DNA of 64,000 nucleotides from Winogradskyella schleiferi (GTDB taxonomy: Bacteria > Bacteroidota > Bacteroidia > Flavobacteriales > Flavobacteriaceae): NCBI RefSeq assembly GCF_013394655.1, contig NZ_CP053351.1:3946001-4010000 (forward strand). The letters run 5' to 3'. The stretch's first letter is position 1; the number at the start of each line of letters is the position of its first letter. The notes under the pieces are model-generated. The model made no database searches. It was not told the DNA's origin and was given only the letters and a program-made list of their open reading frames with translations. Positions 52,841 to 61,644 of this stretch are shown here, one piece after another. A program made the position numbers and the translations under genes.

Positions 52841-53518
52841 ATGATAAACTTGTTAAACTTGTTCTTTCCTATTGTTTGCGAAGCTTGTAATAACCTATTA
52901 TCTGACAATCAGGAGGTTTTATGCACAAACTGCAGACATCATTTACCTGTAACCAACTTTCATTTCAACAATGCAGAGGATGTAAAAAAGATAGTTTATG
53001 GTCGTGTAAAATTAGAAAATGCAACGGCATTAATGCATTTTTCCAAAAAAGGAATTGTTCAACAAATACTTCATAATTTAAAATATAGAGGCCATGAAGA
53101 TATTGGTGCTTTTTTTGGTAAATGGTTAGGCGAAGAACTATCAACTTTAGATGCTTATAAAGAGATTGATGTGGTCATACCTGTACCTTTATACAAATCA
53201 AAATTAAGAAAGCGCGGTTACAACCAAGTGGCAAAGTTTGGACAAGAAATTGCAAAAGCACTGCATGCAGAGTATAATGATTCCGTATTAATTAAAACAA
53301 AATCGACCAAAACGCAGGTTTTTAAAACGAGGCTAAAACGCTGGAATGACGAAGGCGCCGTATTTGACATTTCAGAAAATAAATCTTTAGCTGGAAAACA
53401 TATTTTATTGGTAGATGATATTATTACGAGTGGAGCAACAGTTGAAGCCTGTGCCACAGTTTTGTTAAAAACTGAAAATATTAAGTTAAGCCTCGCCATG
53501 ATGGCAATTGCGGATTGA
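52841..53518 (+). CDS. ComF family phosphoribosyltransferase-like protein
   Basis: A 225-residue ComF-type protein. An N-terminal zinc finger has Cys13, Cys16, Cys28 and Cys31 (CEACNNLL ... CTNCRHHLP). The phosphoribosyltransferase fold follows: VIPVPLYKSKLRKRGYNQVAKF (about 110-131) and the PRPP loop HILLVDDIITSGATVEAC (about 186-203). ComF is needed for DNA uptake in competent bacteria (Bacillus, Haemophilus); in Bacteroidota its role is untested. A GTG lies one codon upstream of the chosen ATG. Confidence 0.93.
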   Translation: MINLLNLFFPIVCEACNNLLSDNQEVLCTNCRHHLPVTNFHFNNAEDVKKIVYGRVKLENATALMHFSKKGIVQQILHNLKYRGHEDIGAFFGKWLGEELSTLDAYKEIDVVIPVPLYKSKLRKRGYNQVAKFGQEIAKALHAEYNDSVLIKTKSTKTQVFKTRLKRWNDEGAVFDISENKSLAGKHILLVDDIITSGATVEACATVLLKTENIKLSLAMMAIAD

Positions 53519-53547
53519 TTTCCTGCTTGCCAGCAGACAGGTTTCGT
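53518..53547. repeat. Dispersed repeat (TTTCCTGC...CAGCAGACAGG type)
   Basis: GATTTCCTGCTTGCCAGCAG followed by ACAGG, a partial relative of the element at 50223. It lies in the 115-base gap between the comF-like gene and the Ig-like lipoprotein. Confidence 0.4.
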
Positions 53548-53633
53548 TTCATACTAATAGAATAATATGGAAAATCTTACGTTTTGTATAAAGGTATTTA
53601 TATCGTTTCTTTGTGCTAAATTATTTTAAATAG

Positions 53634-55250
53634 ATGCGTTTACTTTTCGTACGAATTTTAAGTTTTATTTTAATTGCAATTAGCATTGCGAGTTGCGCTA
53701 ATCGTGGCAATCCAACAGGAGGAGAAAAAGATATTGAACCACCTATTATCACAGAATCTGATCCAGAAAATTATTCTACTAATTTCAAGGGTAACGAGAT
53801 TAGAATCTATTTTGATGAGTATGTTAAAATAAAAGATCTTAGAAAACAACTTATTATTTCGCCTCCAATGGATACGGCTCCCATTGTAACACCAGCCGGT
53901 GGAGCGAGCAAATATATTTCTATCACCATTCAAGACACCTTAAAAGACAACACCACCTATGCTTTCAATTTTGGAGAAAGTATTGTGGATAATAACGAAT
54001 CCAACCCTTATCCTTATTATCGTTACGTGTTTTCTACGGGAGATGTTATCGATTCATTGTTTGTAAAAGGTTACGTTGAAGATGCCTTGCTGAAAGAACC
54101 AGATACCTTTGTTTCAGTGATGCTTTATGAAGCAGATTCTACCTATACGGATTCAATTGTGTACAAACAGAAACCAAGATATATTACCAATACACTTGAT
54201 AGTGTGACGACCTTTAGCATCGATAATGTGAAAGCAGGAACTTACAAACTGATTGCTTTAAAAGACAAAAACTCAAATTACACCTTTGATCAGAAGAACG
54301 AAAAAATAGGCTTTAACGAAGGTTTTATTACAGTACCTGAAGATTCAACTGCTTCCAATAAGCTAACATTATTTAAAGAACGTGTAAATTTTAAAGCCAT
54401 TAGACCAACACAGGACGGCGAAACCAGAATTATTTTTCCATACGAAGGCGATTACGAAAATATGAGAATTGAACTTCTAGGAGAGCAACCTGAAGGCTAT
54501 AAAACACGAATTGTAAAAGATAAAGAAAAGGACACTTTATATTATTGGTACAAACCAAAATTTGAAATCGATACCACTTTTTTCACTGTTACCAATGGAA
54601 AACAAATTGACACTTTTAAACATCGCTTTAGAACTATAAAAGCGGATTCTTTAAAAATGACGGCTTTAACTAAAGGCACTTTGAATTATGAAGATGAATT
54701 CACCATGGAAGCCAATATTCCTTTATCTAAAATTGATACCACAAAAATCAATTTGATGGATAAAGATTCTCTTTCTGTGCCTTATAAAGTACAATACGAT
54801 TCTATTTTTAATCGCTACAAATTTCCAATCGATAAACAAGAAGGTCAGAAATATAATTTTACGATGTTGCCTGGTACGTTTACCGATTTCTATGACAATT
54901 CTAATAAAGACACGTTGAATTATACGGTACGTACAAAGATGAAGTCTGAATACGGCAATATAAGGGTCAATCTCAGAAATGCTAAACTACCCTTAATTGT
55001 GCAACTCGTAAATGATAAAGGAGACGTTCTTTACGAGCGTTATGCAAAAGATTCGCCTGTAGTGGATTTTACCAATTTAGAATCCAGACAGTACAGTTTG
55101 CGTGCCATTTATGACACCAATGAAAATGGAAAATACGATACAGGAAATTACTTGTTAGGCATTCAGCCCGAGCGTGTTGCATATTCACAACCCATTGATC
55201 CAGTTCGTTCTAGTTTTGACTTCGTAATCGATTTTACATTAGCAGATTAA
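53634..55250 (+). CDS. Ig-like (Big_5) domain lipoprotein
   Basis: A 538-residue lipoprotein (LSFILIAISIASC, Cys21). NPTGGEKDIEPPIITESDPEN (quoted in part: PTGGEKDIEPPII) starts a Big_5-type Ig-like domain with IRIYFDEYVKIKDL and TYAFNFGESIVDNNE (about 30-135). Residues 140-240 look like a carboxypeptidase-regulatory-like beta domain (GYVEDALLKEP, YKLIALKDKNSNYTFD), repeated in kind near the end (YSLRAIYDTNENGKYDTG). This architecture is a standard Bacteroidota surface or periplasmic lipoprotein; function unknown. Its last 17 bases overlap the convergent nitrilase-family gene. Confidence 0.85.
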   Translation: MRLLFVRILSFILIAISIASCANRGNPTGGEKDIEPPIITESDPENYSTNFKGNEIRIYFDEYVKIKDLRKQLIISPPMDTAPIVTPAGGASKYISITIQDTLKDNTTYAFNFGESIVDNNESNPYPYYRYVFSTGDVIDSLFVKGYVEDALLKEPDTFVSVMLYEADSTYTDSIVYKQKPRYITNTLDSVTTFSIDNVKAGTYKLIALKDKNSNYTFDQKNEKIGFNEGFITVPEDSTASNKLTLFKERVNFKAIRPTQDGETRIIFPYEGDYENMRIELLGEQPEGYKTRIVKDKEKDTLYYWYKPKFEIDTTFFTVTNGKQIDTFKHRFRTIKADSLKMTALTKGTLNYEDEFTMEANIPLSKIDTTKINLMDKDSLSVPYKVQYDSIFNRYKFPIDKQEGQKYNFTMLPGTFTDFYDNSNKDTLNYTVRTKMKSEYGNIRVNLRNAKLPLIVQLVNDKGDVLYERYAKDSPVVDFTNLESRQYSLRAIYDTNENGKYDTGNYLLGIQPERVAYSQPIDPVRSSFDFVIDFTLAD

Positions 55251-56019
55251 AATCATCTCTATCATTTAAGAAATTTAGTTTTTTTCGATATTTCTTGATA
55301 TTGCCTTTTTCTAAAGTTACAATCTCAGTGGCGACTTCGTTTTCAACTAGAGCGTCTATTCTATTACCCAAAACATCGTAAGCCGCCGAATGACCAGAAT
55401 ATTCATAATTATTTCCATCCAGCCCTACTCTATTCACACCAATACAATAGGCCATGTTTTCTATGGCTCTTGCTTTTAAAAGGGCATCCCAAGCCTCAAT
55501 TCTAATTTTTGGCCAATTAGCAACGTATATTAAAAGATCGTAGTCTTCAACATTTCTTGCCCAAACCGGAAAACGCAAATCATAACACACAAGTGGACAG
55601 ATTTTCCAACCTTGATAATTGAAAATCACTTTTTCTGTTCCTGCGGAATATACTTTATGTTCGCCAGCTAAGGTGAATGTATGGCGCTTATCGTAGTATG
55701 TGATATTTCCTGAAGGCTCAACACAAACCATACGATTATAAAAGTTGTTTTTTTCGGAAATTACAAGACTTCCCATAACAGCAACTTGATTTGCTTTAGC
55801 TTTAGCCTTTAACCAATTAATGGTACTTCCATTCATAGTTTCAGCTACGGCAGTTGGATTCATAGTAAAGCCAGACGTAAACATTTCTGGTAAAATAACA
55901 AGATCGACACCAGTTGAAATGGCATCGATCTTATCATTTAATATACGTCTATTTTCTTCCGGGTTTTCCCAGACTAAATCCGTTTGTATTAAGGCAACTT
56001 TCAGAGCGTTACTCATCAT
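55234..56019 (-). CDS. Omega-amidase / nitrilase-family amidohydrolase (YafV/NIT2-like)
   Basis: A 261-residue carbon-nitrogen hydrolase with the Glu-Lys-Cys triad: Glu45 in ILPEMFTSGF, Lys111 in YYDKRHTF and Cys145 in CPLVCYDLRFPVW. The YDKRHTF, GEHKVYSAG and NRVGLDGNNYEYSGHSA patterns fit the omega-amidase group, which hydrolyses 2-oxoglutaramate and similar omega-amides. It starts on the base after the stop of the coiled-coil gene (two ATGs in tandem), and the next gene upstream is a methionine/glutamine aminotransferase, so the three form an operon in which transaminase and amidase can act in sequence. Confidence 0.9.
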   Translation of the reverse strand: MMSNALKVALIQTDLVWENPEENRRILNDKIDAISTGVDLVILPEMFTSGFTMNPTAVAETMNGSTINWLKAKAKANQVAVMGSLVISEKNNFYNRMVCVEPSGNITYYDKRHTFTLAGEHKVYSAGTEKVIFNYQGWKICPLVCYDLRFPVWARNVEDYDLLIYVANWPKIRIEAWDALLKARAIENMAYCIGVNRVGLDGNNYEYSGHSAAYDVLGNRIDALVENEVATEIVTLEKGNIKKYRKKLNFLNDRDDFNLLM

Positions 56020-56511
56020 TTATAATTTTCCTTTTGCTTTCTTTAGTTTAATGGTCAATTTTTCAAGTTTATCCAACCATTTGCGCTCATCCTCTGGAGA
56101 CAACTTCCCTTTTCTCTTTAACTTTTCGTATTTGCTTTGGGATTTTTCGAGATTGCGCTCGGCCTTTTCAAAATTAGACTGCAACTTCTCTTTCTTCTTT
56201 AACTCTTTTTCAGCCTTTTTTAATTCTCTTTCTGCCTTTTTTTGAGCTTTTTCTGCTTTTTTGGCTTCTTTTTCAAGTTTTTCTGCTGCTTCTTTCCTTT
56301 TTATGTCTTCAAGTTTCATCTTATCAGAAATAACAATAGCTTCTTTTAAAATAAATTTTTTCTCCTCGTCAGTTAATGTTTCTGTGACATCCTTTCCTTC
56401 TAAGAAGATTTTTTCATCTTTGACTTCATAAGTTTTTCCATCGCTCTCAATCTTTTGAGCAAATGATGATAGTGAAAATGTTAGGATCAATAAGATGATA
56501 TAGTAATTCAT
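56020..56511 (-). CDS. Small exported lysine-rich coiled-coil protein
   Basis: A 163-residue protein with a signal peptide (MNYYIILLILTFSLSSFAQ) chosen at ATG 56511; the frame is open to 56547. A short N-terminal beta part (GKTYEVKDEKIFLEGKDVTE) leads into a very Lys/Glu/Ala-rich helix of about 90 residues (KEAAEKLEKEAKKAEKAQKK, AERELKKAEKELKKKEKL). The low-complexity, highly charged helix should form a coiled coil in the periplasm. No family recognised. It abuts the omega-amidase gene with no spacing. Confidence 0.7.
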   Translation of the reverse strand: MNYYIILLILTFSLSSFAQKIESDGKTYEVKDEKIFLEGKDVTETLTDEEKKFILKEAIVISDKMKLEDIKRKEAAEKLEKEAKKAEKAQKKAERELKKAEKELKKKEKLQSNFEKAERNLEKSQSKYEKLKRKGKLSPEDERKWLDKLEKLTIKLKKAKGKL

Positions 56512-56578
56512 TGTGTTTATGTTTTTAGTATTTATTAAGTAAGACACAGGAATTTACAAAAAGTAACGCCCAGAATGC

Positions 56579-57721
56579 TTAAATTTTACATAAAATTTCA
56601 GCAGCTTTAACTAAAGTGTCATCGGTTTTGGCAAAACAAAAACGTAAGACTTTGTCATCTTTACCATTTTCATTAAAAACCGACAACGGAATCGATGCAA
56701 TCTTAAATTCCTTGGTCAGTCGTTTCGCAAAATCTACATCGTATTCATCGGTAATTTCAGAATAATCCAATACTTGAAAATAGGTACCTTTTGAGGGTTG
56801 ACATTTGAATCTTGATTCGGAAATTAAATTCAAGAATAAATCACGTTTCCGTTGAAAAAACGTACCCAAATTTAAATAGGTTTCCTCATCTTGCATATAA
56901 TCTGCTATGCCTTTTTGTGCGGGATGATGCACAGAAAACACATTAAACTGATGCACTTTTCTAAATTCTGACATTAAATGCTCTGCTGCACAACAATAGC
57001 CAATTTTCCAACCTGTGTTATGAAAGGTCTTTCTGAATGAAGCGGTTATGAAACTGCGTAGTTTTAAATCGTGAAATAAACAGGCGCTTTGGTGTTGTGC
57101 ATCATCAAAAACAATAGGTTCGTAAACCTCGTCGCTCAATACTATAATATTAGTGTTTTCAGTTAATTTCTGTAGTTGAAGCATATCATCTTTAGACCAA
57201 ATGGTCCCACTTGGATTGTGAGGCGAATTGATGATTATCATTTTAGTTTTACCCGAAATTTTTGAAGCGACTTCTTCCCAATTAACTTTATAATTCGGAG
57301 CAGATAATTGAATAGGGATTGTTTTTCCTCCATTAATTTCAACGGCTGGTTCATAACAATCGTAAGCTGGTTTAAAAATCAGGACTTCATCTTTCGGTCT
57401 TATAAATGCTGAAATAATTGTATAAATTGCTTGGGTTGCTCCTGCCGTAACCGTGATTTCCTTTTCAGGGTGGTAGGTGCTTTTGTAAAGCAATTCATAT
57501 TTATGGGAAATTGCCAAGCGTAAATCTAAATTCCCAGCCATTGGTGCGTATTGGTTGTAACCATTATTCATAGCTTTGGTTACCAAATCATTCAATTTTT
57601 GTGAACTAGGATAATTTGGAAATCCTTGCGACAAGTTTATGGCATTGTGCTCTTTTGCCAAAGCACTCATTACCGTGAAAATTGTGGTGCCAACGTTGGG
57701 CAATTTTGATTTTATATTCAT
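56579..57721 (-). CDS. PLP-dependent methionine/glutamine aminotransferase (YbdL-like)
   Basis: A 380-residue class I/II aminotransferase. The PLP Lys231 is in SFRKTFHNTGWKIGY, with Asn169 (NSPHNPSG), Asp197 and Tyr200 (LSDEVYEP) and the Arg near the end (LRFCFAKT). INLSQGFPNYP (28-38) and QYAPMAGNLDLRLAI (57-71) match the YbdL/methionine aminotransferase group. It can convert 4-methylthio-2-oxobutyrate to methionine, using glutamine; the product 2-oxoglutaramate is a substrate for the omega-amidase in the same operon. A normal full-length enzyme. 67 bases separate it from the next gene downstream. Confidence 0.92.
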   Translation of the reverse strand: MNIKSKLPNVGTTIFTVMSALAKEHNAINLSQGFPNYPSSQKLNDLVTKAMNNGYNQYAPMAGNLDLRLAISHKYELLYKSTYHPEKEITVTAGATQAIYTIISAFIRPKDEVLIFKPAYDCYEPAVEINGGKTIPIQLSAPNYKVNWEEVASKISGKTKMIIINSPHNPSGTIWSKDDMLQLQKLTENTNIIVLSDEVYEPIVFDDAQHQSACLFHDLKLRSFITASFRKTFHNTGWKIGYCCAAEHLMSEFRKVHQFNVFSVHHPAQKGIADYMQDEETYLNLGTFFQRKRDLFLNLISESRFKCQPSKGTYFQVLDYSEITDEYDVDFAKRLTKEFKIASIPLSVFNENGKDDKVLRFCFAKTDDTLVKAAEILCKI

Positions 57722-57804
57722 AAAAAAGTAAGCTTAATCTTCCAAAACATTAAAGATATAAAACAAGCTTTTCTATCTTTACAAAAACTAAATAAATATT
57801 GATT

Positions 57805-59958
57805 ATGCGCTTTTTAAAAATTCTTTTTCTTTTTATTGTTTTTCAAGTTTCGGCTCAACAAGGTGGTATGTGGATTCCTTCGCTTTTAGAAGGTATGAAC
57901 GAAGACGAAATGCAAAGTTTAGGCAGTAAATTAACGGCTCAGGATATTTACGACGTAAACAATTCCAGCTTAAAAGATGCCATTGGTCATTTTAATGGCG
58001 GCTGTACAAGTGAAGTGATTTCAGATCAAGGTTTGGTGCTTACCAATCATCATTGTGGTTTTGGTCAGATTCAATCGCATTCATCTCTGGAAAACGATTA
58101 TTTAAAGGATGGATTTTGGGCGATGAATTTGGAAGAAGAATTACCAAACAATGGCTTATATATTGAGTTTATTGTAAGTATTCATGATGTTACGGAAGTC
58201 GCACTAAAGGATGTAACCGATGCAATGACAGAAACGGAAAAGCAATCGCAAATTTCAAAAAACACCAATGCAGCGCTAAAGGATTGGCCAAGGGAATCAT
58301 GGCAAGATGTTAAGACCAAAGCATTTTATGAAGGCAATCAGTATTTTCTTTTTGTAACGGAGCGTTTTGATGATATTCGTTTGGTTGGTGCGCCACCAAC
58401 TAGTATTGGTAAATTTGGAAGTGACACAGACAATTGGGTTTTCCCTAGACATACTGGCGATTTTTCTTTGTTCAGAATCTATGCCGATGCTAACAATCGT
58501 CCTGCAGCATATAGCAAGGACAATGTGCCTTACAAGCCAAAGCATTTTCTACCTATCTCATTGGATGGTGTTGAAGAAGGCGATTTTACTATGGTATTTG
58601 GTTTTCCAGGAACGACAAGCGAATATTTACCTGCTGTTGCCATTGAACATATAACTGAAGAATTTAATCCCACAAATATTGCCATTCGCGAAGCCGCTCT
58701 AAAAGTCATTGACCAAAAAATGAAAGAAAGCGATGACGTACGGATTAAATATGCGTCTAAACAAGCGCGAATCGCAAATGCTTGGAAAAAATGGATTGGC
58801 GAAAATTTGGGAATTGAAAGAACTAATGCTGTTGAAAAACGTCGTGAATTTGAAGCGACTTTTACCAAAGCCTTAAAAGAAAAAGGATTAGAGGATAAAT
58901 ACGGAAACATTCTACCAGAATTTGATAAACTTTATGAAGAATTTGCGCCAATAAATATTAAGCGTAGAAACTTTATTGAAGTCTTTTTAGTGACCAACGA
59001 GCTAATGCAGATGACTTATAGAGCGTACCAAGTGGAACAAGCAATTCTCGACAATCCAGAAAACCTTGAAAGAGGAAAAGAATATTTAACTGGTCAGTTG
59101 AAAGGGATTCATAAAAATTATGATGTGGATTTAGACAAAGGTGTTTACCTAAATGTGATGCCTTTATATGGTAAACCTGTGGATGCTTCAATTTATGATA
59201 ACACTGCTTTTACCAATTTGGATTCGGCTTTAAAATTATTGGAAGGCGATGCAGATGCTGTGATAAAAAATCTTAACAATGATGCGGCTTATGCTTATGC
59301 AAAACCTATTATTGCTGAGTTTTTTAATTCTATTGACGCTGAATACAAAGAAAGAAACGCTCCGATTACCGCATTACAAACCAAATATATGACGGCACTG
59401 ATGGAAGCATTACCCAATGAGCGTTATTTTCCGGATGCCAATAGTACGCTTCGTGTGACTTATGGCCAAGTAAGAGGCTATTCGCCAAGAGATGCGGTTT
59501 ATTATTTACCTGTTAGCCATTTGGTCGGTGTCATGGAAAAGTATGTCCCTAACGATTATGAGTTTGATGTGCCACAAAAACTAATTGATTTATACGAAGC
59601 TAAAGATTACGGTCAATATGCTGATAAAAATGGAAAAATGCCAGTTTGCTTTTTAGGCACCAATCACACCACAGGTGGAAACTCCGGAAGTCCAGCTATT
59701 GATGCCGAAGGTAATTTAGTCGGATTGAATTTTGATCGCGTTTGGGAAGGCACCATGAGCGATATGTATTATGATGCGGAAATCTCGAGAAACATTATGG
59801 TCGATTTGCGTTATGTGCTTTTTATTGTTGATAAATATGCTGGTGCAAAGCATCTGATTGATGAGATGGAATTGGTGCATCCTAAGCAGGATAGTGGTAA
59901 AATGAAGAAGAGCAAAAAGAGGAAGAGGAAGAAGAAAAAGAAGAAAAGCAACAAATGA
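57805..59958 (+). CDS. S46 family dipeptidyl-peptidase, DPP11-like
   Basis: A 717-residue periplasmic serine peptidase of family S46 with a signal peptide (ILFLFIVFQVSAQ). QGGMWIPSLL opens the mature protein. The catalytic triad is His82/His83 in TNHHCGFGQI, Asp219 in RHTGDFSLFR and Ser627 in TGGNSGSPA. Arg645 in NFDRVWEG is, as I recall, the residue that gives DPP11 its preference for Asp/Glu at P1, where DPP7 has Gly. It releases dipeptides for uptake. The protein ends in a run of about 20 mostly Lys/Arg residues, not usual in the family. ATG at 57805 is used (an in-frame TTG is two codons upstream). Confidence 0.93.
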   Translation: MRFLKILFLFIVFQVSAQQGGMWIPSLLEGMNEDEMQSLGSKLTAQDIYDVNNSSLKDAIGHFNGGCTSEVISDQGLVLTNHHCGFGQIQSHSSLENDYLKDGFWAMNLEEELPNNGLYIEFIVSIHDVTEVALKDVTDAMTETEKQSQISKNTNAALKDWPRESWQDVKTKAFYEGNQYFLFVTERFDDIRLVGAPPTSIGKFGSDTDNWVFPRHTGDFSLFRIYADANNRPAAYSKDNVPYKPKHFLPISLDGVEEGDFTMVFGFPGTTSEYLPAVAIEHITEEFNPTNIAIREAALKVIDQKMKESDDVRIKYASKQARIANAWKKWIGENLGIERTNAVEKRREFEATFTKALKEKGLEDKYGNILPEFDKLYEEFAPINIKRRNFIEVFLVTNELMQMTYRAYQVEQAILDNPENLERGKEYLTGQLKGIHKNYDVDLDKGVYLNVMPLYGKPVDASIYDNTAFTNLDSALKLLEGDADAVIKNLNNDAAYAYAKPIIAEFFNSIDAEYKERNAPITALQTKYMTALMEALPNERYFPDANSTLRVTYGQVRGYSPRDAVYYLPVSHLVGVMEKYVPNDYEFDVPQKLIDLYEAKDYGQYADKNGKMPVCFLGTNHTTGGNSGSPAIDAEGNLVGLNFDRVWEGTMSDMYYDAEISRNIMVDLRYVLFIVDKYAGAKHLIDEMELVHPKQDSGKMKKSKKRKRKKKKKKSNK

Positions 59959-59996
59959 GTTGGCAGTAGGCAGTAGCTGAGATGTAAATATTATGT

Positions 59997-60034
59997 AGAC
60001 CTCACAGGTTTTTGAAAACTGTGAGATCTTTTTT
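59997..60034 (+). terminator. Terminator after the S46 peptidase gene
   Basis: AGACCTCACAG and CTGTGAGATCT pair (one G-T) around an 11-base loop, followed by T6. It is a copy of the hairpin at 43601. Confidence 0.85.
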
Positions 60035-60060
60035 CAATACTTAATATTGAAATTTAAGCG

Positions 60061-60109
60061 TCGGTTCGAGTGAAATTGCTTTTTTTGGGGCAATTTTGTA
60101 TCTAGAACT
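60061..60109. repeat. Dispersed repeat, copy A (inverse of 63772)
   Basis: The complement contains GATACAAAATTGC and GCAATTTCACTCGAAC, shared with the element at 63772-63816. AAATTGC and GCAATTT make a short hairpin in each copy. Confidence 0.75.
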
Positions 60110-60127
60110 CTATCATTAAAAAAGAGT

Positions 60128-60604
60128 TCAAATTTGTTCGATTGGTTTTGCCATATCCAAATACACCATCACATCGTTAATACAAGTTTTTAGATTATTT
60201 TTGACTTCGTGATCCCAAAATCTAAATATGGTAAAACCTAGTTCTGTGAGTTGGTCATTAACTTCTCGATCGCGCTGCATATTCCGTTCAATTTTGGGAA
60301 TCCAAAACCCACGATTGGTCTTTAGTTTGTCCTTTCGTTCATCCCAATTATAGCCATGCCAAAACTCGCCATCAATAAAAATAGCCAATTTGTATTTTTT
60401 AATGCTTACATCTGGTCGTCCTGGTAGCTTTTTGCTATCTATGCGATAACGTACGCCTTTTTTCCAAAGTGCTTTACGAAATAACAGTTCTGGTTTAGTG
60501 TTTTTACCACGGATTTTGCTCATTACTTTTGAGCGTTTCTTTGTGGTATAGAAACCTGATTCCTCATTGAATCTTGGGACTTTTATTTTTTCTTCGGAAT
60601 ACAT
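60128..60604 (-). CDS. vsr: Very short patch repair endonuclease (Vsr-type)
   Basis: A 158-residue endonuclease of the Vsr/PD-(D/E)xK family. KRSKVMSKIRGKNTKPELLF (22-41) is the family start, LPGRPDVSIKKYKLAIFIDG gives the catalytic Asp, and GEFWHG the metal-near His. Vsr nicks at T:G mismatches made by deamination of 5-methylcytosine. The zinc-binding cysteines around FWHGC are missing (EFWHGYNWDERKD), and no cytosine methylase is in the window. The ATG at 60604 follows an in-frame GTG. It is flanked by a repeat and sits between unrelated genes, so it may have arrived alone. Confidence 0.88.
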   Translation of the reverse strand: MYSEEKIKVPRFNEESGFYTTKKRSKVMSKIRGKNTKPELLFRKALWKKGVRYRIDSKKLPGRPDVSIKKYKLAIFIDGEFWHGYNWDERKDKLKTNRGFWIPKIERNMQRDREVNDQLTELGFTIFRFWDHEVKNNLKTCINDVMVYLDMAKPIEQI

Positions 60605-60670
60605 CACGTTTTCCTAAGATACTAATTTTAGGAGACTATTTCAATACTTCTACTCGCCATTATAATTACT

Positions 60671-60699
60671 AAAAAAAAGCCCTGATTCCTCAGAGCTTC
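60671..60699 (-). terminator. Terminator after the BI-1 gene
   Basis: On the minus strand AGCTCTGA / TCAGGGCT close a GGAA loop and T8 follows. A near copy is at 61503. Confidence 0.8.
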
Positions 60700-60734
60700 T
60701 AATTTTATAAATTATGTCAACGATTTAAGGAAGG

Positions 60735-61451
60735 TTAATCCCTAGACATAAAGATTCTTAAGATATACCAAAACAATAACATCAAGGATGCAAACAAGCC
60801 TAATGCTGCTGGAATATAATCCTCAACACCATATTTTTTAACCAAATTAGACGTTTGGTATAAAATAGAACCTCCTGCTAATAAGCACATGGCTACAGAA
60901 AACCATAAACCTAAGTTAAAGCCGAAAATTGTTCCTGCTATAATTAAACCAATGGCTATAAAGAAACCAATGGTCAATCCTGTTTTTAAGAATGAAAAAT
61001 CGGTTTTTGTCATTAAAACTGCAGCCGATAATCCAGTAAATAAGGCTAAGGTCACAATAGCTGCTTGGTTAAGAATTTCCGGACCTGATTCCATATAGAA
61101 CGCAGCTATATATATCATCGGCACAAAAATTAAAGCTTCAAAAAATATGTAAATACCATAAGCCAAATATTGCATGTTCTTATCTGATGTCCGCAATGCC
61201 ATACCTTCCGCGTAATTTGTAGCGAGCATAAAACCACCAAGCATTAGCAACCATTTATAACCTTCAGTCATTGATAGCATAAAATCTACTATAGTATCGC
61301 TTTGCAATAAAAGATATTCAAATAAAATAAAAGCAAGTACTCCGCCTGCAACGTGTGCGTACGTTTTTTTGTAAAAGGCAACACGATCAACATCTGAAAG
61401 ACTGCCAATCATGATTTTTCCTTGGGATTCGTTTGGGAATTGATTTTCCAT
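60735..61451 (-). CDS. Bax inhibitor-1/YccA family membrane protein
   Basis: A 238-residue protein with seven membrane helices after a soluble N-terminal part. FYKKTYAHVAGGVLAFILFEY (26-46) is the conserved first helix start; the last helices hold SMLL-type segments and an Asp before the end (FMSRD). BI-1 proteins form pH-gated Ca2+ channels or interact with FtsH; the role here is unknown. It is expressed alone, ended by a hairpin terminator. Confidence 0.88.
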   Translation of the reverse strand: MENQFPNESQGKIMIGSLSDVDRVAFYKKTYAHVAGGVLAFILFEYLLLQSDTIVDFMLSMTEGYKWLLMLGGFMLATNYAEGMALRTSDKNMQYLAYGIYIFFEALIFVPMIYIAAFYMESGPEILNQAAIVTLALFTGLSAAVLMTKTDFSFLKTGLTIGFFIAIGLIIAGTIFGFNLGLWFSVAMCLLAGGSILYQTSNLVKKYGVEDYIPAALGLFASLMLLFWYILRIFMSRD

Positions 61452-61502
61452 AATGTAGTTTAGTTTAGAAGAACTAAAGTAAGTGTTTTCGTCATATCGT
61501 AC

Positions 61503-61532
61503 AAAAAAGCCCTGATTTTTTTCAGAGCTTTT
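61503..61532 (-). terminator. Terminator after the zinc metallopeptidase gene
   Basis: On the minus strand AGCTCTGA / TCAGGGCT stem with a T-rich loop, then T6. Arms are identical to those of the terminator at 60671. Confidence 0.75.
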
Positions 61533-61569
61533 ATATCTTTTCTTATTTCCTCAATCAGTTTGGTTTCTT

Positions 61570-61625
61570 TCCCGATCGCAATCGGGACTAAAAGCGACTT
61601 GTGCTGAACTTGTTTCAGTAAGCAG
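61570..61625. repeat. Dispersed repeat (CCGATCGCAATCGGGA...GTGCTGAAC type)
   Basis: CCCGATCGCAATCGGG palindrome followed by a TGCTGAACTTGTTTCAG palindrome, as found between many flavobacterial genes. It lies just after the zinc peptidase gene. Confidence 0.55.
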
Positions 61626-61644
61626 TCTAGACTTTATTTTGAAA

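Noticed and set aside
58530..58910. Minus-strand frame of 126 codons inside the S46 peptidase
   Set aside because: No start context or domain; a shadow of a conserved plus-strand gene.
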